DNA from: Chamaecrista fasciculata
Taxonomy: Eukaryota > Streptophyta > Magnoliopsida > Fabales > Fabaceae
Assembly: GCA_003254925.1 (NCBI GenBank)
Contig: QANZ01016482.1
Coordinates: forward strand, 173,513 to 237,512
DNA length: 64,000 nucleotides
Direction of reading: 5' to 3'
Shown here in pieces: positions 35,502 through 46,833 of this stretch (its first letter is position 1; the number at the start of each line of letters is the position of its first letter). The translations under genes were made by a program, and so were the position numbers. The notes beneath the pieces are model-generated. The model was given only the letters and a program-made list of their open reading frames with translations, did no database searches and was not told the DNA's origin.

Positions 35502-35747
35502 TCACTGATCCTTTCTCCTCACTTTCAGTATGGCCGTCGCGCCGGAACCCTCACCGGCACGACCATCATCGCCACCGCCGCTGCTGTTACTACTCTCTCC
35601 CACCAATTCCGGCGACTTGCGATTCGTTACTCTAGAACTCGTCGATTGATCAGATCGCTTCGTCTCCTCCGATGACTGCTTATTCGAATCCTTCTTGTTT
35701 CGTTTCTCCTTCTGATTGCTCTTCCGCTTTTTGAATAAATTAAACAT
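35502..35747 (-). pseudogene. Possible captured host-gene fragment in the MULE
   Basis: A minus-strand frame of 81 codons, MFNLFKKRKSNQKEK, then a serine-rich basic and acidic stretch, then SSNSSGGGDDGRAGEG. It is much more GC-rich than the surroundings, as in Pack-MULE captures. A basic serine-rich N-terminal tail of this sort resembles those of receptor-like cytoplasmic kinases, but this is a weak guess. No domain is visible. Confidence 0.35.
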
Positions 35748-35797
35748 TTCTCCATAAATTGATTGTTTTCTCTGTTCTGAGCGCTGGATTCTTTGTT

Positions 35798-36467
35798 GGC
35801 AAAAGACACTTCCATGCCTCTAACGTTTGGGGTCAGTTTCAGTTATCCCTTAACGTTTGTTTTGTGTTAGTTATGCCCCAATGTGAAATGTTGGTGCCTA
35901 ATTACTTCAATTTTTTTGGGCCAAAGTCCTATTTTGGTCTCTCATATTTGCTCAAAGTTCCGTTTTGGACCCTCAAATCTCTGGGGAACTTTCCGGCGAG
36001 ATACACGGCGGCCCCGAAAACTACGAAAACTTCTAATCTAAAGTTTTTTGACCTCATGAGTTCAATGACAGCCTTCATTTTGCAAAAAAATGACTAGCAA
36101 CCCGCCGAAAAATTACATAGTCGCCAAAAAATTACACAATCGTCGAAAATCATATTTCTGGTCATTTGTTTGCAAAGTGAAGGCCACCATTGAACTCAGG
36201 AGGTCGAAAAACCTTGGATTAGGAGTTTTCGTAGTCGTCGGGGCAGCCGTGTATCTTGTCGAAAAGTTCGTCGGAGACTTGAGGGACCAAAACGGAACTT
36301 TGAGCAAACTTGAGGGACCAAAATAGGACTTTGGCCCAAAAAATATTGAGGTTAGGGTATAATTGATACTAACGTTTCACATTGTGGGCATAATTGACAC
36401 AAAACAAACGTTAGGAGCATAACTGAAACTGACCCCAAACGTTAGGGGCACGAAAGGGTCTTTTGCC
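35798..36467. mobile_element. Nested Mutator-like MITE, 670 bp
   Basis: Ends GGCAAAAGACAC and GGGTCTTTTGCC, with arms of about 300 bp that are inverted copies (CTAACGTTTGGGGTCAG and inverse). A perfect 9-bp duplication TTCTTTGTT lies at 35789-35797 and 36468-36476. It inserted into the interior of the larger element. A relative lies at 56311-56945. Confidence 0.9.
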
Positions 36468-37007
36468 TTCTTTGTTTTTCAGGATACAACCCATGAAGAT
36501 TGAGGTCGGGGAGAAGGACCTAGAATAGAAGAGGGACCAAATGGTTAAGTTTTAAAAAATAGAGCCAACTCAGATTTTAATCTTAAAATTAGGGGATCAA
36601 ATAATTAAATATGTGACATTTAATGTGCCACGTACATGTGCACTTAGCTGCCAAATCATCACAGTTAGTAACGAAGTTAGCCTACATGGACTAACGAGTT
36701 AACATTTGTAATTTTTGAAGGACTAAATAGTATATTTCAATAATACAGAGACCAAATCGTGAAAAATGAGGGACCAAATAATAGGTTTCCTCTTTAATTT
36801 TCTTACCTAATACTCTTGGGCCAGTAATATTGTGTTATTAATTTTGGCCCATTAAACTATTATTGAGGCCCATAAGAGATAACTCAATTTCCGCCGTTAG
36901 ATGATGACCTACTTTCAAACGGGGCTCTATATATCTTGATCTTCATATTTATGATAGTATAATACAAATTTTACGTTGATATTCATATCTATGATAGCCT
37001 AAGCATA

Positions 37008-37015
37008 TATATAAA
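37008..37015 (+). promoter_or_regulatory. TATA box of T5
   Basis: TATATAAA in the shared family promoter (ATAGCCTAAGCATATATATAAAG, then CCCTGAACTCTTCAC), 111 bases before the start codon. Confidence 0.65.
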
Positions 37016-37125
37016 GCCCTGAACTCTTCACTGGTACTATACTTACCATATGCTATATGCGACATTTCTTTCAGATTAAACGTTTTCTTTTCCCCAAAAA
37101 GAGTAATCAAGAACACAAAACCCTC

Positions 37126-38943
37126 ATGGATATTGTGGATCATCCTAATACTGCAAGAGCTACCAGCTCTTTAATAGGAAGTACCATTTTCTTGCTTAAT
37201 AATCTTCCATTTGACAAATATCATGAAGATGATGATGACGAGGATGAACACCCAGTTGAGGTAATTAAAATACTATATTTATATATATAATCTTGATTTA
37301 ATTTAACCACTAATAATCTTCTTGCACATGCTATATTTCTTGAATTCTTGATTTTGAAAGAAGCTTGAAAAGATTAATTTGTTATAATCAAGAAAGTAAT
37401 TAATTTGTGCTCATGCAGAATCATCCCGAGCATCCAGAATACTTGACATGGCTTGCTGAAACTTACTTTCCGGTCGGTAATATATTTAATTTAAACTCTG
37501 TATTTTAATTATTAAATCAAGATTAATTTTAATCTTGAAAATTTGATTCAATCAGCCACTGAGACAAATTCTATCAAGCAACCTCAATCTTGGATTTGTG
37601 GAAACTGTCTATATCAATTTTGGCCCCGAGGGTTACTATAAGCTTAACCCCTCGATCGTATTGTTTCCAGAAACAGAAGGACAATTCGAAACTATGTTAC
37701 GTAAGTAATAAACTAATAATTATTAAATTTTTATTTCTTAATTAATTTCTCAATCTTCATTTCTCTTAATGTCATATAATTAAGGATATACATATATATA
37801 TATATATATACACTTTGTTTCATTTATTGCGTACGTGCGTTTGTAGGTCTATTATTTCTAGGAATCCCTATGTGGGATCCTTGGATCAATGATTACCCTT
37901 GGAGGAAAATCAATGACTTGCCAAGTTTAATATCTGATTTACCTGATCGAAAGTCTCTGAAAATAATAGGTATGTACATCAATAATCATCACTATTAATA
38001 TTAATGATGGTCTAGCTCTTAGATTTTATTTTATTTTTACCATATTTCGCTCTTAACCAACTGTTATACAATATATGTATGAATTTTTAGGATGTTTGCA
38101 TGGAGATGTNGTATGTATGAACTTTTAGGATGTTTGCATGGAGATGTAACCCAGGCTTTAAATGCAATGCCAATATATGAGTATGAGAGCTACATTAACG
38201 TTGCTCCTGAATGGAATACTTTTGTTTTTGTGGTGTGTATCTATATAAACTTTGGGTATTTCTTTTTGTTGCATATATATATATATATACTAGAGGCTTT
38301 TTGTGCCCTAACGGACACGGAAATATGTATGTAACGTTTGATTTGGCATTTGTAGTTATTCAGTGATTAAATAATATATTTATATTATTCAAGGACTAAA
38401 TTGTTAGAAGTGTGAAAATTAAAAGACCAAATAATAAGTTTTCACTTTCTTAAATCTTATCTACTACTTTCTCTCTCCCATTATCTATATTTTTTCCTCT
38501 TTTAATATTTCAAAATGAAATTAATTTTAACCAACCAAAACACCCCCACACATATAATATATAGTATAGAAGTATAGATATAGATATAAATATAGATATA
38601 GATATAGATATAGATATATGATTTAATTTTGCATTCTTAAAAACTCACTCGGTCTAATGTAAAAACTTGTGCGTGTTCAGGTAGGCCGAGTCGTCGGTCA
38701 AGAAATCCTGCTATACATTGATGATTTTGTGAAAGGTATAATTTAATTAAGAAAAAACATATAATTAATAATTAGATCCTTAAAAGATACACGAACATAT
38801 GAGTTGTTGACAATTTAATTAGTAATTCTATCTGATTAATTAGTTATAATTACTTGCTTGCAGTTGATGAGCAGGATCTGTATCCTCATGATTGCTTGGA
38901 AAAAATTATAATGGCGATGGAGGATAAATGGGGTGGCTATTGA
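37126..38943 (+). CDS. Tandem family copy T5, 231 residues if N duplication is ignored
   Basis: Unrecognised family. Exons: 37126-37260, 37419-37472, 37556-37700, 37847-37969, 38129-38232, 38681-38735 and 38864-38943, all GT-AG and open. N-terminus MDIVDHPNTARATSSLIG, then STIFLLNNLPF and an acidic run of nine D/E after KYH. Exon 2 is NHPEHPEYLTWLAETYFP. Exon 3 has YINFGPEGYYKLNPS. Exon 4 has WRKINDLPSLISDLPD. Exon 5 has GCLHGDVTQALNAM and YESYINVAPEWN. Exon 6 is VGRVVGQEILLYIDDFVK. Exon 7 has DCLEKIIMAMEDKWGGY. At the start of exon 5 the acceptor and 19 coding bases are present twice, on either side of the N at 38110. I take the second copy as real. Acidic and probably cytosolic or nuclear. 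Confidence 0.75.
38290..38575. mobile_element. MITE-like insertion in T5 intron 5
   Basis: Starts ACTAGAGGCTTTTTGTGCCC. Not present in T6 or T7 intron 5. The first 148 bases are identical to those before the N in T1. Confidence 0.6.
38572..38620. repeat. (GATATA)n microsatellite in T5 intron 5
   Basis: About eight units of ATAGAT / GATATA with one variant (TATAAAT). Confidence 0.85.
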
Positions 38944-39671
38944 ACAAATCGTTTGTCTTCTAAATTTCTTACTACGTGTAACCAAAAAAAAAAATAAAAA
39001 AATTCCTTACTACTTAGCTTGGTCATCGATTGCATTTTTCAACTTTTTGACCATTCTCTTTAATTTCTCAACAGTATGTATACTTTCATGTATATACTCG
39101 TTACTTTGTTGGTAATAAATGCATATACGAATATATGATATGATATTCACCATATACGGAGGTCCTGTCATATTTCTCAAGAAGTATATATTAAGGTATG
39201 ATGATATATTGATATAGTATATATTTGTTAACTATTCTTTATGAAGTGTTGTTTTTATTGTGTGAAAATAAATGGATGAATTGGCAAAGCTGAGCGACGA
39301 AGAAGTATTTACATTGGTTGAATCGTCATTTTCATTTATTATGTAGCTGAACGTGATCTTGCTAAATTTAGCAATGAAATATGTAATCCGTTGCTAATTT
39401 AACAATATGCTATTCCATTGCTAATATTGAACTTAGACATCACTGACGTGATCAGCCATTTTTTGTTTTTTCTAACTTTCAACAACACCATTATTTTTGT
39501 TGCTATTTTGAAAGGGATTGTTTGTTGCTAAATCCATTTCTCAAAAGAAACTATAACACGTAATTTCTATTTCTCAATGTGTTGCTAAATTTGTTCTAAA
39601 TTAGCGACATAAAATCAATTTTTTGTTGTTGCTAATATTAGCAACAAGAATGTACCTGCCTCTATTTTTTA
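38944..39671. other. T5 downstream flank
   Basis: Family 3' region, then CACTA-like GTTGCTAAATT repeats (39350-39650). No gene. Confidence 0.5.
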
Positions 39672-39680
39672 TAAATTAAT

Positions 39681-40300
39681 GGGTAAAATACAGGAAAGGT
39701 ACCTGTGGTTTGAATCTTGGGTGTTTTTTCTGTTTGATTACTCTCTTTGTACTTTGAGGAGCAAAGTTTGGAAGAAATGACAATTATTTGCCTTATTAGC
39801 AAATTAATGTTTCTGTAATTAGATTATGTGTTTGGTTATGTTTATGGAAATTTGTAAGAAATGACAATTATTTGCCTTACCTTTATTAATGGAATCTTGG
39901 TTATGTTTTTCAATCTTATTCTTGAATCTTGTTAAGTTTAAACATCCAAACATCTATAAAATGCCATGAGTAATCATCCAAATATATTTAAGATTGATCG
40001 TCAATAGTCATAAACAACATAAGTATAATAACATTCATGAGTAACACAAGTAAACAAAATATAATCAAAATATGAAGTTAATCTGTAGTTCAAGCTTCAG
40101 CAAAATCACAGGTACCTAATGTGTAACTTTTGAAACCACAAGTACTGCTTTTTTTTCGTCAAAAATTTAACAAAAAATTATACAAGTACTGCTTCTGTTT
40201 AACGGCGAAACTCACAGGTACCTAATGTGCAACTTTTGAAACCACACGTCATAAAAGTGAGATTAGGCCAAACCACAAGTACATTTCCTGTATTTTACCC
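39681..40300. mobile_element. Mutator-like MITE, 620 bp
   Basis: Ends GGGTAAAATACAGGAAAGG and its inverse, flanked by the perfect 9-bp duplication TAAATTAAT (39672-39680 and 40301-40309). The ends resemble those of 736-1162 and 60634-61735, which also have GGTACC-type repeats. Confidence 0.9.
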
Positions 40301-40309
40301 TAAATTAAT

Positions 40310-41070
40310 TAACGTTAGACTGCATCTTATTTTTTAATCTAAGTTAGGATTTAAGTTTCTTTTTCTATCAATTTTACATTACATATCATTAATCAAGTAG
40401 ATTCTGTCATTAATGTTTGACTAAAGTAAGAGCAAAGGATAAAATTGATAGAAATATGAAATAAAAGGTTTAATTAGTTTGTTAATCTTTATAATTTATA
40501 TAAGTTTTTTTTATTCAGTCTTTTGTTTCAAATTTGAATGTTATCATATTATTAGAAAAATGCCATTTAGCATCGATAAAATTTGTTGCTAAATTGCTAA
40601 AATGCGTTTCTAATCAAGATTTTGTAACGAATTTTTTATGTTGCAAAAAGTGTAGCTAAATCTAACCTTGTTAAATTCGCTATACTCTCGTGAGTTTACT
40701 TAAGTTCTCAAGTTTAACAATTTTACTTTAACAATTTTACTTGGTAAATTTTTTTTATCTAGTTAAGACACTCACCAAATAAGATCAACAGTCAACTTAG
40801 ATCTAAAAGTGTATTTGGAAAAAAAAATAATAATAATAAAAACTCAATTTTTATAACTCATTTGACCATAAATTGAGTGGCCCATACTCCATAAGCATTA
40901 GGAGGACAAAATGATGGGTGAAGGCCGTGAAGCAGCCGCTCAATTTATGATACAAATTTTGGGCCAGTAATATTGTGTTATTAATTTTGGCCCATTAAAC
41001 TATTATTGAGGCCCATAAGAGATAACTCAATTTCTATATGATACAAATTTTACATTGATATTCATATCCA
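40310..41070. other. T6 upstream flank
   Basis: Matches 34325-34780 (upstream of T5): AAAGGTTTAATTAGTTTG, CACTA-like block, GC-rich MMGEG block, then GGGCCAGTAATATTGTG as before T5. No other gene. Confidence 0.6.
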
Positions 41071-41080
41071 TGATAGCCTA

Positions 41081-41088
41081 TATATAAA
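41081..41088 (+). promoter_or_regulatory. TATA box of T6
   Basis: TATATAAA in GATAGCCTATATATAAAGGC, 111 bases before the start codon, then the shared AACTCTTCACTGATAC. Confidence 0.65.
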
Positions 41089-41191
41089 GGCCATAAACTC
41101 TTCACTGATACTACCTTATGCTAATTGCGACATTTCTTTCAGATTAAACGTTTTCTTTTCCCTAAAAGAGTAATCAAGAACGCAAAACCTC

Positions 41192-42705
41192 ATGGATAAT
41201 GTGGAAAACCCTAATACTGCTGGAGCTGCCAGCTCTTTAGGAAGTACCATTTTCTTGCTTAATAATCTTCCATTTGACAAATATCACGAAGATGATGACG
41301 ACGAGGATGAACACCCAGTCGAGGTAATTAAAATGCTATATACATTTATATATAATCTTGATCTAATTTAACCACTAATCTTCTTGCACATGGTAATAAT
41401 GTGATAATTCTTTTGGTCAAGCGTACCTTGTGAATTCTTGATTTTGAAAGAAGGCTTCAAAAGATTAATTTGTTATAAATCAAGAAAGTAATTAATTTGT
41501 GCTCGTGCAGAATCATCCCGAGCATCCAGAATATTTGACGTGGCTTGCTGAAACTTACCTTCCGGTCGGTAATATATTTAATTAAAACTTTGTATTATAT
41601 ATATATATATATATTCAAATCAGCCTAGCTAAGAATTAATTATTAAATCAAGATTAATGTTAATCTTGAAAATTTGATTCAATCAGCCACTGAGACAAAT
41701 TCTATCAAGCGACCACAACTATGGATTTGTGGAAGCTATCTATATCAATTTTGGACCCGAAGGTTATTATAAGCTTAACCCCTGGATCGTATTGTTTCCA
41801 GAAACAGAAGGACTATTCGAAACTATGTTACGTAAGTAATAATAATTAACTTTTTATTTCTTAATTAATTTCTCAATCTTCATTTCTCTTAATGTCATAT
41901 AATTAAGGATATATATATATATACACTTTGTTTCATTTATTGCGTACGTGCGTTTGTAGGTCTATTATTTCAAGGAATACATATGTGGGATCCTTGGATC
42001 AATGATAACCCTTGGAGGAAAATCAATGACTTGCCAAGTTTAATATCTGATTTACCTGATCAAATGTCTCGGAAAATAATAGGTATATATGTACAATAAT
42101 CATCACTATTATAAATGATGGTCTAGCTCTTAGATTTTATTTTATTTTTACCATATTTCGCTCTTAACCAACTGTTATATATATATATATATATATATAT
42201 AAATTTAGGATGTTTGCATGGAGATGTAACCCAGGGTTTAAATGCAATGCCAATAATGGACTATGAGAGCTACATTAACGGTGCTCCTGAATGGAATACT
42301 TTTGTTTTTGTGGTGTGTATCTATATAAACTTTGGGTATTTCGTTTTTGTTGCATATATATATATGTGTGATTTAATTTTTGCATTCTTAAAAACTCACT
42401 CGGTCTAATATAAAAACTTGTGCGTGTTCAGGTAGGCCGAGTCGTCGGTCAAGAAATCCAGCAATACATTGATGATTTTGTGAAAGGTATAATTTAATTA
42501 AGAAAAAACATATAATAATTAGATCCTTAAAAGATACACGTACATATGAGTTGTTGACAATTTAATTAGTAATTCGATCTGATTAATTAGTTTTAATTAC
42601 TTTCTTGCAGTTGATGAGCAGGAGCTGTATCCTCATGATTGCTTGGAAAAAATTATAACGGCGATGGAGGATAAATGGGGTGATTTATTTGATAAAAAAT
42701 TATAA
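41192..42705 (+). CDS. Tandem family copy T6, intact, 235 residues
   Basis: Unrecognised family; the cleanest copy, with no insertion in any intron. Exons: 41192-41323, 41511-41564, 41687-41831, 41960-42082, 42209-42312, 42432-42486 and 42611-42705. Intron phases 0,0,1,1,0,1. N-terminus MDNVENPNTAGAASSLGS, then TIFLLNNLPF and the acidic KYHEDDDDEDEHPVE. Exon 3 has YINFGPEGYYKLNPW. Exon 4 has LLFQGIHMWDPW and WRKINDLPSLISDLPDQ. Exon 5 has GCLHGDVTQGLNAM and YESYINGAPEWN. Exon 6 is VGRVVGQEIQQYIDDFVK. Exon 7 has VDEQELYPHDCLEKII, and the C-terminus KWGDLFDKKL is slightly longer than in T5 and T7. No signal peptide, membrane segment or known catalytic motif. The few cysteines (GCLHG, HDCLEK) are shared by most copies. 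Confidence 0.82.
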
Positions 42706-44474
42706 CCCTATTGAACAAATCGTTTGTCTTCTAAATTTCTTATTACTTATTAGCTTGGTCATGGATTGCATTATTCTTCAACTATTTGACCATTCTCTTT
42801 AATTTCTCAACAATATGTGTACTTTCATGTATATACTCAATACTTTGTTGGTCAATGCATATATGAATATATGATATATATTCACCATATATACGGAGGT
42901 CCTGTCATATTTCTCAAGAATATGTACTATATATTTTTTTGACAAAAGAATATGTACTATATATATATATACACTAGAGTCTTTGCGTATGTATGCAAAA
43001 TATAAAATTATTTAAAAATAGTTTGTTAAGAGGGAATATCATATAGTACCAAAATATTACTTTTTAAATCACCGGGTACTAAAGTGAAATATGACCAAAT
43101 TATAGGGTACTAAAGTATAATTTATCCTTTTTTTATGGAGCTTAAAATATTAATGAAAATCAAAAGCAAGTTGTATGGGGTGGGACTTGAGAGAACGTGA
43201 GCTAGAAGAAAGTGGGTGATTTCTTTTTCTTTTTTAATTTTTTAATTCAATAATTTTAATCAACCATAAAGGGGTGGAGCCATATAATATAAGATATATT
43301 ATTAAGGTATGATATATTGATATCTATACTATATTATAGGTGGGAGGAGCCTTCTCGTCGTCATCCCACTTATACTAAGATAAAAATACTACATGTAATT
43401 AAAATAAAAGGAAATTTATTATTTGGTCCCTCTTTTTTTACTGAATCAACTATTTGGTCCTTTATTTACTTTACATGCATATTTGCAAAGGCCCTAGTGG
43501 TATATATTTGTTAACTATTCTTTATGAAGTGTTGTTTTTATTGTGTGAAAATAGATGGATGAATTGGCAAAGCTGAGCGACGAAGAAGTATTTACATTGA
43601 AAAAAAAATCTGAGACACACAATTCTATATTATATTATTTGATAAAATTAATTATTGGTATGAAATGAGTAATTTAGTAAACACTGGTTTATTATCAAAT
43701 GTAGTTAGAAATACAATAAATAAGTAACGTACATAATATTAGGAATTTAATATTTAAAAATGAATAATCATACATTTTTTCTAATTTCTATTTAAAGATA
43801 TTTAAATTATACTCTTCCTTATTTTGTTTTAGCTAGCTCCTAGCTATATAATCATTTCTCACTTAAAATTAGAAATGTGTTATTGCAATTTTTTTTTATT
43901 ACAATATAACATAATTTTTGTAATTAGCTCCCTATACTTTTATTTGTTTAATTTTGTGATTAAAACCTCGTTGTTAAAAAATAAAATGATTTCATTTCAT
44001 CTCTTAACTGCTGATGTAATCAACGAAAATAATAATTAGGATTATTTGATAATTAATTAGCATTTAAATTAATAAATCTTTATAAAGTTTACCGTTAATT
44101 AAATTTAATTTGTATATAATAGATGCATAATTATTTTTAAAGAAAAAAACTATAAAACTATGTTATTTTTAATTTTTTAAAGACGTGAATTTTCATAAGA
44201 TATTATATTTTTTTTGTTGATCAAGACGTTAATTTAATCTTCATTTTCATTTATTATATTAATTGTTACGAGATAAAATTTTATCATTATCGAAAATTGG
44301 AGTTTTAATTATAAAAAAATTAAAGTAGAAGGACTCAATTACAAAAATTAAAATATAGGAACTTAATTAAAAATTGACGTAAGTTGTAGGAATTAACATA
44401 TTAATTAAACCTAAAATAAATTACTTTTTTATTCATTTTAATTAAAATGAATGGTTATATTATTTTGAGAATTA
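42706..44474. other. T6 downstream flank
   Basis: Family 3' region, fragments of the ACTAG...CATATAATATAAG MITE (about 42970-43300), a piece of GGTACT foldback (43037-43130), then AT-rich DNA from 43540 onward that matches the T7 downstream flank (48980-49640). No gene. Confidence 0.5.
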
Positions 44475-44906
44475 AGAAAACTAAAATAAAAATCAAAATG
44501 ATGAGCTTTTTCTTCCATTCTTTTGATTATTGTTTTTGATTTCTCATATATTTCAACTGAAATATTTGTAAAAATTTGTATATTAGAAAAAATAAAATAA
44601 AATATTAATTTTTTTTCTTTGCAGAAGTTTTTTTTTTTTGCCTCAATTCTTTGCAGAAGTTTCTACATGTTTTTAGGATATATTTTTAAAAATAAAATAA
44701 TAACATTCAAATATATTTTAAAAATAGAAAAATGTAATTTAAACATTTTTAGAAATAAAGAACAAAATATAATATATATGCCTTGGGAAAATAGAAATTA
44801 CCAGCTCGAATTCTAAAGAATCGTTCTGAAAATTACATAATAACATTCAAATATATTTTAATACAAATTTTGAAGTGGATCATATGGTAGCCTATATATA
44901 TAAAAG
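44475..44906. repeat. Relic of a family promoter without a gene
   Basis: Aligns with the region upstream of T8 (50860-50985 plus 51820-52055): CAAAATGATGAGCTTTTTC, TTTCTTTGCAGAAG, and at the end GTGGATCATATGGTAGCC with TATATATATAAAAG. Where T8 continues to its leader and exon 1, this copy runs into unrelated AT-rich DNA. It also gives the empty site of the Pack-MULE at 50986. Confidence 0.75.
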
Positions 44907-46710
44907 TTTCTTTATTATAATATATGCCTAGGGAAAATATATGTTTTATTATAAAGATTAACAAACATTTAAATTTGTTTTAGCTATATATATATATATA
45001 TAAACTTTTCTCACTTAAAATTAAAAATGTGTTACTATAACTTTTTTATTACCATTTCGGCCAAAAGAAAAACTTTTTTATTATAATATAAGATAAATGA
45101 TTTAATTAGTTTGTTGATCTTTATAATTTATATAATTTTTTTATTAAGTTACTTGTTTTAAATTTAAATGTTACAATATTATTAGAAAAATGTGATTAAG
45201 CATTGACAAAATCTGTTGCTAAACTGCTAAAATTTATTTCTAATCAAGATTTAGAAACAGATTTTTCACGTTAATATGCAGCTGAATGCGATCTTGCTAA
45301 ATTTAGCAATGAAATATGTAATCCGTTGCTAATTTTAACAATATGCTATTCCATTGCTAATATTGAACTTAGACATCACATTTATACAACACATTTTCAG
45401 GTTAAATATAAAATCTAATTTAATTTCAATTAACGCATATATCATAACTAATATATATGAATATAAACTGGACACTAATATAAATTTATAACACAATATT
45501 GCGGGATAACAAATTCACAATTTCATCCTAAATATTAAATCTTATCCTAAACATATGTAAATTCCTAGGGTTTGATTTGGGCCGTAGGAAGAAGATTTGG
45601 GCCAATCCGCCGAAGAATGTGAGACTTTACTTTTTGAAGATCGCATGAGCAAGGTGCTGCCTAAGGGTGTGTAGTTTTTTGTTGTTTTTGTTGTGGACAT
45701 AGAGTCCCTTTGGTTTACCAAAAAAAAGAATAGTCCACAAAAATGTGTCGGTCTATTTAAAGTAACTAATATGCATCATGTCATATTATTAAACGAAATC
45801 ATCGTTCAATTTTATATGTTATGTGTTTTCGGATTTAGATATATATATATATATATACAAAAGTATTAATTTTGCCTCCAAACTTTACACCAACTGTCAA
45901 TTTCATCTCCAATATTTTTTGCGGTCAATATCGTCCTCAATGTTTTATATTTTAGTCAATTTTGTTTTCTGACTAACTTCGTTCAATAAATTAACGATAG
46001 ACTGTATCCTATTTTTTAATTTGAGTTAGGATTTCAGTTTTTTCCTATTAATTTTACATTACATATCATTAATCAGGTAGATTCTGTCATTAATATTTGA
46101 CTAAAGTAAAAGCAAAAGATAAAATTGATAAAAATATAAAACATTGGAGACGAAATTGACAATTGATGTAAAGTTTAAAAACGAAATTAATACTATTGCC
46201 TATATATATATAAAAAATTTATTTTTCATCACATTTAAATTTATAAGTAGGTCAAAAATAAACAATAAGCAAACAAGTAGGTTAACTCGCCTCTTACGAG
46301 TTTACATTCTAAGTTTACTTAAACTCTTGAGTTTGACAATTTTACTTAACGAATTCATTTTCTGTCTAATTGACACACTAGCAAATGAGATAAGCCATGA
46401 ATTTGAAACAAGAAAAAAAAAAAAAAAACTCAATTTTTAACTCATTTAACTAAGTGATCGTTCGGGCCCAAAAAAAAAAAACTAAGTGATCGAGATTTTT
46501 TTTTATTTGCTATATCATGACAAATGCATGAGAGAAACATAGAACAACCCAGCCCATACGTTGGAAGAAAACAAGGAGCCCACATGAGGGAAAAGAGAAA
46601 AACATAAAAAGGCTAGATATTATTGTGTTATTCATTCTGGCCCATTAAACTATTATTGAGGCCCATCAGAGATAACTCAATTTCTATATAACACAAATTT
46701 CTATATCCAC
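44907..46710. other. Spacer between promoter relic and T7
   Basis: Holds a further CACTA-like block (45180-45380), a short retro-like stretch (45550-45720), a MITE related to 18187-18549 (about 45865-46199), and the T7 upstream flank from about 46600 (GGCCCATTAAACTATTATTG, shared with T5 and T6). No gene. Confidence 0.5.
45865..46199. mobile_element. MITE related to 18187-18549
   Basis: Left side CAAAAGTATTAATTTTGCC and right side the rough inverse, with internal TTTACACCAACTGTCAAT and inverse. Flanked by TA repeats, so the target duplication cannot be read. Confidence 0.6.
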
Positions 46711-46720
46711 GATAGCCATA

Positions 46721-46728
46721 TATATAAA
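46721..46728 (+). promoter_or_regulatory. TATA box of T7
   Basis: TATATAAA in GATAGCCATATATATAAAGG, 113 bases before the start codon, in the family promoter context. Confidence 0.65.
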
Positions 46729-46833
46729 GGTTTTAAACTCTTCACTGATACTACCATATGCTAATTGCGACATTTCTTTCAGACTAAACGTTTTCTTTTC
46801 CCCAAAAAGAGTAATCAAGAACACAAAACCCTC

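Larger units (their letters stand above)
34794..36792. mobile_element. Mutator-like foldback element, 1999 bp, with nested MITE
   Basis: Terminal inverted repeats of about 330 bp (34794-35128 and 36480-36792), beginning GAGGAAACTTATTATTTGG. A perfect 9-bp duplication TTTAATTTT lies at 34785-34793 and 36793-36801. T1 has the unoccupied site around 10970-10980 (GTTTTAATTTTCTTA). The interior holds a GC-rich gene-like segment (35500-35750) and a nested element (35798-36467). No transposase was seen. Confidence 0.88.
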
